Below, one piece after another: positions 37,102 through 45,283 of a DNA stretch of 64,000 bases (the stretch's first letter is position 1; every line of letters begins with the position of its first letter). The DNA lies in NCBI RefSeq assembly GCF_000758625.1, contig NZ_CP009283.1, positions 4,599,501 to 4,663,500 of the forward strand. The letters are read 5' to 3'. The position numbers and the translations under genes were made by a program. Source of the DNA: Paenibacillus sp. FSL R7-0273. Its GTDB lineage: Bacteria; Bacillota; Bacilli; Paenibacillales; Paenibacillaceae. The notes under the pieces were generated by a model that did not search any database, was not told the origin of the DNA, and was given only the letters and a program-made list of their open reading frames with translations.

Positions 37102-37532
37102 CTGAAGCCCCCCACTATGTTACCGGCTGCGCCGCTATGTGGGACATACACCTGCCTCCAATTTTACTCAGTCGGCCCTGCTGGAGTGGGATGAGAGGCA
37201 GTTTTGCCTCTCATTTCGCTCGTTTGGCCTGCCGGGGCGGAATCAGAGGCAGTTTTGCCTCTCATTTTGCTCGTTTGGCCTGCCGGGGCGGAATCAGAGG
37301 CATTTTTGCCTCTCTTTTCGCTCATTTGGCCTGCCGGGGCGGAATCAGAGGCAGTTTTGCCTCTCATTTTTCTCGTTTGGCCTGCCGGGGCAGAATCAGA
37401 GGCAGTTTTGCCTCTCATTTTGCTCGTTTGGCCTGCCGGGGCGGAATCAGAGGCAGTTTTGCCTCTCATTTCGCTCATTTGGCCTGCCGGGGCGGAATCA
37501 GAGGCAGTTTTGCCTCTAGCCTCAACCGCTGC
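37102..37532. other. Intergenic region filled by repeat array 2, no gene
   Basis: This 431-base gap follows the MarR gene and is mostly repeat array 2. Long frames are open here in several registers and on both strands, which is a by-product of the 51-base period. No ribosome binding site or protein family supports a gene. Confidence 0.75.
37194..37516. repeat. 51-bp tandem repeat array 2 (hairpin repeat, 6 units plus terminal hairpin)
   Basis: Hairpins AGAGGCA-N3/4-TGCCTCT start at 37194, 37245, 37296, 37347, 37398, 37449 and 37500, each 51 bases apart. The linker is CATTTtGCTCGTTTGGCC followed by TGCCGGGGCGGAATC, nearly invariant apart from a few single-base changes. The array ends exactly at the end of the seventh hairpin. 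Same hairpin and period as array 1, but a different linker. Confidence 0.95.
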
Positions 37533-38177
37533 TCACATCAGGCTGATGCCATCCAGAATATAATCCCAAGTAACGTTATCTCCTGCCCGGTTCGGAATGC
37601 TGAGCGAGCAGATGCCCGGGTATCCCCAGCCGTTGTTAAGCACACCGTCCAGTTCGTCTACCCCGTTCACAATCAGGATAAGAAATTCTCCTCCCGTCAA
37701 GGAGCCCAGCACCTGCCGGAGCGCAGCGGCCTCTTCATACGTGCTGCCCCAGCGGATGAACAGAGTCCGGCGGCTGGCGGCAAGCTGGTCCAGGAGGCGC
37801 TGGCTGCGCAGCTCGATTTTACTTTTAAAGCCGGGGTAAACCGCACTCCAATCCTGTCCTTCCAGCACCGGGAAATCATGGACTGAGATAACATTGTAAT
37901 GAAAGTCCTTGATAAAATAGGATTTGACCGGCATAACCACTTCATTCTCCACAAATACATCATTGCCATCGACCGGCGACATATTCTCAAGCTCCATATA
38001 ACCCGCAAAACGGCTGCTCAGCAGCCTGTTCACATCTGTAAGCGATAAGGAAACGACCCAGTCCAGCGGAGAAGAGAAGGTTCTGAGGCCTTTTCTCCGC
38101 AAATGAGCCGCAGGCTCACAGGAACTGCCCAGACTGACAATACAGTCATAGGCTCCTTTTATTTCGCCCAAATCCAT
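37533..38177 (-). CDS. DUF1796 protein, putative papain-like cysteine peptidase
   Basis: 214 residues from the ATG at 38177; GGTGGGG lies eight bases upstream. A GTG at 38186 is in frame, but this site abuts it. The N-terminal DUF1796 signature is YDCIVSLGSSCEPAAHLRRK with the presumed catalytic Cys, then SPLDWVV. A His in DFHYNVISVHDF may be the partner base. Family members are predicted papain-like, with no known substrate; they are often near glycosyltransferase or surface-polymer genes. Here it stands alone next to repeat array 2. Confidence 0.75.
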   Translation of the reverse strand: MDLGEIKGAYDCIVSLGSSCEPAAHLRRKGLRTFSSPLDWVVSLSLTDVNRLLSSRFAGYMELENMSPVDGNDVFVENEVVMPVKSYFIKDFHYNVISVHDFPVLEGQDWSAVYPGFKSKIELRSQRLLDQLAASRRTLFIRWGSTYEEAAALRQVLGSLTGGEFLILIVNGVDELDGVLNNGWGYPGICSLSIPNRAGDNVTWDYILDGISLM

Positions 38178-38359
38178 TTGCCTCACCCCACCAAGTTATT
38201 TCTATAGTAAATGCTCGCGGCTGCTGAAAGGATTGGATGAGAGATCAAGTTTCTTTTGCCCAAACCGCAAAAAACGGTTAAAATGTAAACCTGTATGAAA
38301 ACACATGAAAAACCACTGTAAACCATGATTATTTAAAAAGGAGTGTCAGCACAAGCATC

Positions 38360-39595
38360 ATGACGAACCATTCAGCCAACAGCCTCCACAGTATGCCAAA
38401 GCAAACCAAAGAACGTTTCCCGCTGTCGCTTCTCTGCCTGACCCTCGGTGCCTTTGCCATCGGCATGACCGAGTTCATCATTATGGGGCTGCTCCCCAAT
38501 GTCGCCAGTGATCTCGGTGTGACCATCCCGCAGGCCGGCCAGCTCATTACCAGCTACGCGCTTGGTGTTGCTATCGGGGCACCTATCCTGACGGTATTTA
38601 CCCACAAGCTGCCGCAGAAAAAGCTGCTCGTTATCCTGATGGGCATCTTCATCCTGGGCAATGCAGTATCTGTAATTGCGCCTACCTATCTGCTGCTGAT
38701 TATCGCCAGAGTGCTGACAGCCTTTGCACACGGCACTTTTCTGGGTGTCGGGACTATTATCGCCGCCAGACTGGTGCACCCGGACAAGCGGGCCGGGGCC
38801 GTATCGGTTGTGCTGGCCGGACTGACTGTCGCGAACATTATCGGTGTTCCGTTTGGAACCTTTATCGGCCAGCAGCTCGGCTGGCGTGCCTCCTTCGGTG
38901 CCATTACGGTGCTTGGCATCATTTCATTATTCGGCATCGTCCGGTTCATCCCGGTCATTGTCCAGCAGGAAACGGCCAATCTCCGCGAGCAGGTGCGGGG
39001 TCTTTTGAATCCGCAGGTGCTCCTGATTCTGCTGACCGGAGCCCTAGGTTGCGGAAGCCTGTTCTCACTGTTCACGTACATTACACCAATGCTGCAGGGC
39101 ATTACGGGCTTTGCCGAGCAGAGTGTGACCTGGATTCTGGTATTGTTCGGGGTGGGTGTCACGCTCGGCAACATTGCAGGCGGCAAGCTGGCTGACTGGA
39201 AGCTGATGCCCTCACTGATGGTTAACTTCGCAGTGCTTGCAGCTGTCATCTCCACTCTTACCGTAACCATGAGCCATCCTGTGCTGGCGGTCAGCAACAT
39301 TTTTCTGTGGGGAATCGCCGCCTTCGGCATTATGCCTGGCATCCAGCTGCGGATTATGAATCTGGCGCACAAAGCCCCGCTGCTGGCCACAACCTCCAGC
39401 CACTCTGCGCTAAATCTGGGCAATGCGGCCGGAGCTTATCTGGGCGGGGCCGCAATTAACTCGTTCGGCTTGACCTCCATTCCCTGGCTGTCGGCAGCCC
39501 TGGCCGTCCTGGCTCTGGCGGGTGCCTGGTTCAGCTATGCATCTACTAGAGGTAGAGCCTCTGGTGCAGCTAAGAGTGATGCTTCTGCTGCATAG
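38360..39595 (+). CDS. MFS exporter, DHA1 family (AraJ/chloramphenicol-efflux-like)
   Basis: 411 residues, about 12 transmembrane segments. LGAFAIGMTEFIIMGLLPNVASDL is the opening helix of the AraJ/YdhP/Cml group and ALGVAIGAPILTVFTHKLPQKKLL is motif A. Motif C is FGTFIGQQLGWRASF. Exports arabinose-like sugars or drugs in known members; the substrate here is open. The GGAG site is 17 bases before the ATG at 38360, unusually far, but no other in-frame start is better placed. Followed by a hairpin terminator. Confidence 0.88.
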   Translation: MTNHSANSLHSMPKQTKERFPLSLLCLTLGAFAIGMTEFIIMGLLPNVASDLGVTIPQAGQLITSYALGVAIGAPILTVFTHKLPQKKLLVILMGIFILGNAVSVIAPTYLLLIIARVLTAFAHGTFLGVGTIIAARLVHPDKRAGAVSVVLAGLTVANIIGVPFGTFIGQQLGWRASFGAITVLGIISLFGIVRFIPVIVQQETANLREQVRGLLNPQVLLILLTGALGCGSLFSLFTYITPMLQGITGFAEQSVTWILVLFGVGVTLGNIAGGKLADWKLMPSLMVNFAVLAAVISTLTVTMSHPVLAVSNIFLWGIAAFGIMPGIQLRIMNLAHKAPLLATTSSHSALNLGNAAGAYLGGAAINSFGLTSIPWLSAALAVLALAGAWFSYASTRGRASGAAKSDASAA

Positions 39596-39644
39596 ATAAA
39601 TTGGTTGCTTAACAGCTTCAGTTACAAAGTACCATTAGGAAAAA

Positions 39645-39682
39645 GACCGGAATCTCCTGAGCGGGGGATTCCGGGCTTTTTG
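39645..39682 (+). terminator. Rho-independent terminator after the DHA1 exporter
   Basis: CCGGAATCTCC pairs with GGGGATTCCGG around a short loop. T5 follows. It lies about 50 bases beyond the stop codon. Confidence 0.8.
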
Positions 39683-39831
39683 TTTGGGAGTTGCAGCAGC
39701 GGAGGAGTGCAGCACTGGGGACTGGCAACTCAGCGCAGAAGGAGGAGAGGCCGTGGCATGTAAAATGCCTATATCCCCTCGCTTCGGGCTATCCCGCTGC
39801 CTGATACTCATCTTTGATTCAATACTGTATG

Positions 39832-40019
39832 GTCTAACGGACTCAAATGACGTTAAAGTAAGAAAAACGGGCACTTCCGCAGTCTAACGGACTCCAGCGC
39901 CGTTATTATGGCAGAAATGCCCGTTTTGAGCCGCAGCGAACACAAATAAAGTCACCTCGGTCCGTTAGCGGTAGAAATAGCAGTTTTACTGCAAGATAAG
40001 GGCGCTGGTGTCCGTTTAG
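39832..40019. repeat. Four TAACGGAC-type repeats in inverted pairs
   Basis: Forward copies TCTAACGGACTC at 39833 and 39883 (50 bases apart) are answered by inverted copies around 39958-39968 and 40000-40019. Between them AAAACGGGCACTTCCGC (near 39865) is mirrored by a GGCAGAAATGCCCGTTTT element (near 39910), so a transcript or single strand could fold back extensively. Confidence 0.6.
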
Positions 40020-40029
40020 CTTAGTGTGT

Positions 40030-40195
40030 AGTCGTGCTGGGTAGTGCTGAGTTAGTGCTGAGTTAGTGCTGAGTTAGTGCCGGGTTAGTATCGGGTAGTG
40101 CTGAGTTGCTGCTGGATTGGTGCTAGGTAGTGCTGGAAAGTGCCGGGTAGTGCCGGGCGGTGTTGAGTTAATGTCGGGGCACCGCCGCGTCGGTG
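40030..40195. repeat. Degenerate 11-bp tandem repeat (TTAGTGCTGAG)
   Basis: Three near-identical units, TTAGTGCTGAG, start the run. They decay into TAGTGCCGGG/TTAGTATCGGG variants over about 165 bases. It looks like slippage-derived low-complexity DNA. Confidence 0.6.
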
Positions 40196-40274
40196 TTAGG
40201 TCAACTCGGGGGCAACCACAGGGCAGTATTGGACGCCAGTATTGAACGGCCCTGCCATGCTCACTCCTCTTCAT

Positions 40275-41945
40275 TCACCGGCCCGCCCCGTCAACCGCCC
40301 CCGCCACCTCCTGCGTAATCCGCTCCCCGCCCAGGCGCTTCCATTCCTGTACAAACTCATCGAATGCGCTCAGCGGCGTCTCGCCGACGATGATGTTCAG
40401 AAAGGTCTCGCTCTCCAGCGTCTGCAGCTTCGGCCATAGGCCCGGCATGCTGGGGGTGCTGCCGTAGAATACGCTGTGCACCTCTTCAATCGCCGTTGAA
40501 GTGAGGACGGCTGCACCATATTTATAAGCGTTGGTAGCTTTCCAGCCTTCAAGGTTCTTCTTGGGCTGCTCCTCTTCCGCAATCCAGCGGTCATAGAGCA
40601 GCCTGGTGTCCGGGTCGAGCAGCTCCGGATCGATCTTGCCGTGCAGCGCCTGCTGCACATCGGTGTAGTGCTGCTCAATCGCCCCGCTGTAGTCGATCAG
40701 CAGGTCAAACGGATAATAGGCGCGCGGCTGGATGCCGGTCTCTGACGAGAAGTCATCGAGCGCTTTGACCTCTGCGGTGTTCGGGTCGCGTCTTCTCTCC
40801 AGCCGGGTGAATACGTTCAGCAGCTTCACCACAGCCTCGGGGTGCTCGTAGCCCTTGCGGACCACGAGATAGCGGTCCGTAGGCGCCGCCATATGGGCAA
40901 CGAACTTGCCGCTTGAGTCCAGCGGCGCTGCAAAAGCCCGCCACTCCGCCCTGGTATCTGCAGCCACCGCCTCAGACAGCGGGTAATACGGCATCCACCA
41001 CGGTCCGAAGAACATCCCGGACTGCCCGGCGATGATCGGCTCCTGGGTCTCTTTATACAGGGCAAAGCCCGGATCAATCAGCCCCTGCTTATACCAGTCA
41101 GCGAGCTTGCCGAGTGCGGCCTTGGTCTCAGGGGTAATAGATCCGTAAACAACCGAGCCGCTGCTGTCCTTAATCCAGTTGGTCGGAAAAGAATGGAACG
41201 CGCTGAATACGGCATCCAGCCCGTTGATATGCGGCTTCGCCCCGTAGATGATATTTTTGTAGGCGCTGAGCCCGGTGGTATCGCGCTTGCCGTTGCCGTC
41301 AGGGTCCTGCTGGGTGAACGCCCTGGCAATCCGTTCAATATCCCCGAAAGTAGACGGACCCGGAAGCTCCAGCCGGTCCAGCCAGTCCTGGCGGACCCAC
41401 AGCAGCATCGGGGAATCGGCCCGGATCGCCACATTCGGCAGGCCATACAGCCTGCCGCCGCGTGAAGCATCCGCCAGTGCCCGGCCCCCCGTAGAATCGT
41501 ACATATCCTTGATCAGCTCTGAGCCGTACTGCCCGAAAACCTCAGTCAGATCGGCAATCATTCCGCTGTCCATCAGCTTTTTTAACTGATCCCGGTCAAC
41601 CACCATCGCATCCGGCAGGTCGTTGCTGTCAATCGCCAGCTGCGCTTTTTGCGTATACGTCTCCTCGCCCTTTGCCTCCCAGGAGTGTGTGACCCTGATG
41701 TTCGTCCGGCTCTCCAGATAACGGGAAATCGGATTATTATCGTTGCTGTCCCCGTTATTCAGCCGGGCATCGGGCACCTTGAAGCCGATCCGCATCGTAA
41801 CCGGCTGCTCATATCTGCCGTAAGCCGCAGCTTCGGCAGCATCGGGCACCGGAGCCTCGGCATCCGGACCGGTCCGGTCACCGCTGCAGCCCTGCAGCAT
41901 GAGCGCCGCCAGTATAACAAGCATGAACCTTAAGCTATGCTTCAT
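40275..41945 (-). CDS. Extracellular solute-binding lipoprotein (second one in the operon)
   Basis: 556 residues from the ATG at 41945 (AGAAAGGATGG upstream); the frame to 42008 has no site. A type II signal peptide ends in the lipobox LQGC (Cys20), so the protein should be lipid-anchored outside the membrane. The mature part resembles the LplA/CUT1 sugar-binding group. It follows the YesN-like regulator gene by about 80 bases and is the last gene of the operon, separate from the main binding protein at 45284. A sensory role feeding the histidine kinase, or a second substrate specificity, are both possible. Confidence 0.85.
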   Translation of the reverse strand: MKHSLRFMLVILAALMLQGCSGDRTGPDAEAPVPDAAEAAAYGRYEQPVTMRIGFKVPDARLNNGDSNDNNPISRYLESRTNIRVTHSWEAKGEETYTQKAQLAIDSNDLPDAMVVDRDQLKKLMDSGMIADLTEVFGQYGSELIKDMYDSTGGRALADASRGGRLYGLPNVAIRADSPMLLWVRQDWLDRLELPGPSTFGDIERIARAFTQQDPDGNGKRDTTGLSAYKNIIYGAKPHINGLDAVFSAFHSFPTNWIKDSSGSVVYGSITPETKAALGKLADWYKQGLIDPGFALYKETQEPIIAGQSGMFFGPWWMPYYPLSEAVAADTRAEWRAFAAPLDSSGKFVAHMAAPTDRYLVVRKGYEHPEAVVKLLNVFTRLERRRDPNTAEVKALDDFSSETGIQPRAYYPFDLLIDYSGAIEQHYTDVQQALHGKIDPELLDPDTRLLYDRWIAEEEQPKKNLEGWKATNAYKYGAAVLTSTAIEEVHSVFYGSTPSMPGLWPKLQTLESETFLNIIVGETPLSAFDEFVQEWKRLGGERITQEVAGAVDGAGR

Positions 41946-42027
41946 AGCCCCATCCTTTCTGCACGGCAGCGGCATGGCAGCCGGCCAGTAGCGGGCCAGC
42001 ATGAACAAGCAGGTGTACCGCCCTTAC

Positions 42028-43425
42028 TCACAGCTTCGCTCCTTGCGCGCGGTATTCGCTAGGCAGCCGGCCAACCCGTTCCCGGAACAGCCTGCTGAAG
42101 TACCGGTCGTCCTCAAAGCCTGAGCGGCAGGCGATCTCATGCACCGGATGAGTCGTCTCCAGCAGCAGCGACTTGGCCAGCTCCAGCCGCATCCCACGCA
42201 GCACCTCGCCGAAGCTCTCCCCCGCGAAGCGGGCAAAGCACTGGCTGAAGTACCCCCGGCTCATATTGATATGGGCCGCTACATCGCCCTGGTTGATTTT
42301 ACGGCCGGCGTTCTGCTTCATGTACAGGACAGCGCGGATCAGGCAGAACATGACCTCTTTGCTCAGTCCGAGCTCGATCATCCGCCGCTGGACATGTCCG
42401 GCAAACTCCCGGAGCCAGGGCTTCCAGCCGCACCAGCTTATGTTACCGTCGGCGGAAGCCGCAAGCTCAGCTGCCTCTGCGGGGCTAAGCAGCAGCGGGC
42501 TCCAGCTCTTCAGCAGCGAATGCCCGAAGTCCGCTACCGCCTCAGTAGCAGGCCGGCACAGCAGCACTTCCGCAGTGAAGCTGTCCCAGTCTCCCCGCTC
42601 AAGCGCCCATCTGAGCTGATGCCCCGACGCCGGAAACGGCGCCTCCCCGGCCGCCCCCTCCGCTGCCAGCGCAAGCTCCGCATAATCAAGCCTAGGCGGT
42701 AACTCTTCGCCGCCGTAATAGAACAGCGCCAGGCGCGCCGCCTTGCCCAGCACCTGCTCCAGCTCCCGGCACGGCCTGCCCTGCAGTCCGCTGACCAGCG
42801 CCGCCTGCCAGCGTCCTGCCGGCAGGGCAGCCAGCTCACGCTGGAGCCCCTCACCACTCAGACGCCCCTGCAGCGGCACAATCCACTGCCCCTGCAGGGC
42901 AATCAGCGGCTGATTCTTCGCCAGGGGGAGCTGGAACAGCTCCTCTTCGCTCTCCTGCCCCTTCAGCGGCACCAGGAGCAGCGCTCTGTCCGCAGCCAGG
43001 CCGGCGGCACCCTCCCTCCGGCTGAGAGATTCCCGCGCGGTGTCCTCCCACCTTACCCGTTCGACCAGTCGGCTGATTGTCGCGTCTGCGTTCTCCACCT
43101 CGAGCAGCGTTTTAACAATATAATCGACAGCCCCCAGCCGCAGCGCTTCCTGCACATAGTCGAATTCATGATGGCAGGTCAGCACGACACAGCGGATAGC
43201 CGGAAACTGCTGCCTCACCTGCCGGATCAGCTCAAAGCCGGACATGCCCGGCATTGTAATATCCACGAACAGCAGATCGGCCTCCTGCTCACGGAGCAGC
43301 GCCAGCGCCGCATTGCCGTCCCCGGCTTCACCGGTAATCACCACTCCGAAGGATAGCCAGTCAATCAGCGAAATAAAGCCCTTGCGCACCAGCCGCTCAT
43401 CATCGACCACAATTGCTTTAATCAT
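42028..43425 (-). CDS. YesN-like response regulator (REC plus AraC DNA-binding domain)
   Basis: 465 residues from the ATG at 43425 (AAGGAGG upstream). REC with VVDDERLV, VDITMPGMSG (phosphoacceptor Asp55) and YIVKTLLEVE; a poorly conserved middle; a C-terminal AraC domain (about 365-462) with INMSRGYFSQCFARFAGESF and CRSGFEDDRYFSRLFRE. The ATG overlaps the last eight bases of the histidine kinase gene. In such operons the regulator activates the sugar transporter promoter in response to the kinase; a matching direct repeat lies upstream of the operon. Confidence 0.93.
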   Translation of the reverse strand: MIKAIVVDDERLVRKGFISLIDWLSFGVVITGEAGDGNAALALLREQEADLLFVDITMPGMSGFELIRQVRQQFPAIRCVVLTCHHEFDYVQEALRLGAVDYIVKTLLEVENADATISRLVERVRWEDTARESLSRREGAAGLAADRALLLVPLKGQESEEELFQLPLAKNQPLIALQGQWIVPLQGRLSGEGLQRELAALPAGRWQAALVSGLQGRPCRELEQVLGKAARLALFYYGGEELPPRLDYAELALAAEGAAGEAPFPASGHQLRWALERGDWDSFTAEVLLCRPATEAVADFGHSLLKSWSPLLLSPAEAAELAASADGNISWCGWKPWLREFAGHVQRRMIELGLSKEVMFCLIRAVLYMKQNAGRKINQGDVAAHINMSRGYFSQCFARFAGESFGEVLRGMRLELAKSLLLETTHPVHEIACRSGFEDDRYFSRLFRERVGRLPSEYRAQGAKL

Positions 43426-45163
43426 CGAAGTCCTCCTTGCTTTTGCGGGGAATGGTAATGGAGATGTCCGTCCCTTCACCCTCGCCGCTTTTGATCTGCA
43501 GCTGCATTTGTCCGCCATAATAGGTATGCAGCATCCGCATGACGTAAGCGAAGCCAATGCCGAGCCCGCGCTTTTTGGCGCTGTCGTCCGACAGCAGCTC
43601 GGCGATCTGGTCCTCATTCATCCCGGAACCGTTATCCCGCACGCATAGCCGGATTTCAGCTTCCCCCTGTCCCGCGATAATGACCTCCACCCGCCCATGG
43701 TCGCTGAGCCCGTGGTAGATTGAATTTTCCACCAGCGGCTGGAGCAGGAACCTTGGCACCGCCGCATCCAGCACCCCGTCCTCCGCCTGCACCTTGAATT
43801 CAAATTCATAATCATAGCGGATGCGCTGCAGCTCCATATAGTTGCGTATCGCCTCAATCTCCTCCCTGATCGTGACAATAAGGCTCTGCTTGCCCAGATT
43901 ATAATGCAGCACCTTCACCAGCAGCGTAACCAGCCGGTCGATCTCCTTCTGCCCGTTCAGCCGGGCCAGCCACTGCACCGTATTAAGCGTATTATGCAAA
44001 AAGTGCGGGTTAATCTGGCTGAGCAGCTTTTCTATCTCAAACTGGCTTTTCTGCTTCTCATTGCGCGCTACCGCCTGGATTAGCTCGTTGACCTGATCCT
44101 TCATCTGCTGGAAGTTGCTCAGTACAAAATCAAACTCCTCCACATTCGTAAAAGCAACCGGCGCGGTAACATTCTCTGCCATCCGGATAATTTCCACGTT
44201 AACCTTGCGCAGCGGACCATAGATCCGCCTCCAGATCAGCCAGGCCAGCAGACCGGCGAACAGCAGGGTCAAAAGGGCTAGCAGAATCATTTTGTAGAAC
44301 CAGGCGTAGATTTCGCTGTTGAACACCGATTTTTTGACGGCAGCCACCAGCTTCCAGCCCTGCGGACTCTCATAGCGGAACAGATGATAGCCCTCCAGCT
44401 CCTCATGTGCCGGACGGCCGCTCAGCGCCGCAGCAGCGAGTATCTTGTCAGGCACCTCACCGTCAATCGCATAGGTCGACGTTCCCGCCTGATTGACCAG
44501 CAGATGGTTCACCGCCATACCGTAGGCCTGTTCATTAAAAATTTTGCGCAGCAGGCTATAGTTCGTCTCCAGATAAATATACAGCTCATGCTGGCCGCTC
44601 ACCCGGACAATCCGCTGCTCCGAGAAGACCACATTATCGCCGACAGCATACATCGTCCCGTGCGGCCCAAAGTAATCCGCCCCGTTGTAGCGCATAAAAG
44701 CCGGCAGCTTCCCCGTATCGAATCCCCGCCGCATGCTCATGTTGGTGAACAGCACCGGGTCCTTGACGCCGGGCATAACATAGGCAGTCAATCCAATATA
44801 GGGATTGGTGAAATTGACGAGATTGATCTTCTGATTGATGGAATTCATAATCTGTGATTTGCGGTAAATCTGTTTTTCCTGCAGAAAAGAGGACATTTCC
44901 TCCACAATCTGCCCGTCGAGCGCAAACTGCTTGGAGGCGAAGTCCAGATTGTCGATGGCATTCTCCAGGCTGAGCGCTTCCTGGCGCAGACTTGCACTGA
45001 TGCCGCTGCCTATTTTACCGGACAAAATGGAATAGATAGAGGTGTAGGATATGATTCCGACGATCAGCAGCGGCAGCAGCGTACCAACCAGCAGATAGAT
45101 GACCAGTGTTCTCCTCAGGGATTTCACGGCCGGCGTGGGGCTCCCGTTCTTCATTCTGCGCAT
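43418..45163 (-). CDS. YesM-type sensor histidine kinase
   Basis: 581 residues. TM1 at about 19-40, extracellular Cache-like sensor to about 295, TM2 at about 298-320, HAMP, then a His_kinase domain with QINPHFLHNTLNTVQWLA (phosphoacceptor His near residue 388) and HATPase motifs LVENSIYHG, DNGSGM and GLGIGFAYV. It senses a sugar or its binding protein outside and phosphorylates the YesN-like regulator. The ATG lacks a strong Shine-Dalgarno. A hairpin with an AGGCAG/CTGCCT stem lies in the 120 bases before it, which may reduce readthrough from the transporter genes. Confidence 0.93.
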   Translation of the reverse strand: MRRMKNGSPTPAVKSLRRTLVIYLLVGTLLPLLIVGIISYTSIYSILSGKIGSGISASLRQEALSLENAIDNLDFASKQFALDGQIVEEMSSFLQEKQIYRKSQIMNSINQKINLVNFTNPYIGLTAYVMPGVKDPVLFTNMSMRRGFDTGKLPAFMRYNGADYFGPHGTMYAVGDNVVFSEQRIVRVSGQHELYIYLETNYSLLRKIFNEQAYGMAVNHLLVNQAGTSTYAIDGEVPDKILAAAALSGRPAHEELEGYHLFRYESPQGWKLVAAVKKSVFNSEIYAWFYKMILLALLTLLFAGLLAWLIWRRIYGPLRKVNVEIIRMAENVTAPVAFTNVEEFDFVLSNFQQMKDQVNELIQAVARNEKQKSQFEIEKLLSQINPHFLHNTLNTVQWLARLNGQKEIDRLVTLLVKVLHYNLGKQSLIVTIREEIEAIRNYMELQRIRYDYEFEFKVQAEDGVLDAAVPRFLLQPLVENSIYHGLSDHGRVEVIIAGQGEAEIRLCVRDNGSGMNEDQIAELLSDDSAKKRGLGIGFAYVMRMLHTYYGGQMQLQIKSGEGEGTDISITIPRKSKEDFDD

Positions 45164-45244
45164 TCTGCTAGCCCACTTCGCTTTCTGTAAGCGTTTTATC
45201 TGATAGGATCAGAATACCAGATTTACCCTGGATTGAATAGAATA

Positions 45245-45282
45245 AGGCAGAACAGCTGCTGCGCCGCCCTGCCTCCCCTCTA
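45245..45282 (-). terminator. Weak hairpin between binding protein and histidine kinase genes
   Basis: On the minus strand AGGCAG pairs with CTGCCT across an 18-base, GC-rich loop that can pair further. TATTCTATT follows. More likely an attenuator than a full stop, because the operon continues. Confidence 0.4.
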
Positions 45283-45283
45283 T

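Larger units (their letters stand above)
39596..40274. other. Gene-free intergenic region with two repeat types
   Basis: This 679-base gap holds the terminator of the exporter, a set of inverted TAACGGAC-type repeats (39832-40019) and a degenerate 11-bp tandem array (40030-40195). I see no plausible gene or RNA signature. Confidence 0.65.

Noticed and set aside
37194..37516. CRISPR array
   Set aside because: Linkers between the hairpins are almost identical rather than unique spacers, and no cas genes are near.
37137..37886. Repeat-encoded protein of 249 codons
   Set aside because: It is the 51-bp array read in frame plus the reverse of the DUF1796 gene. Parallel frames are equally open, so there is no coding selection.
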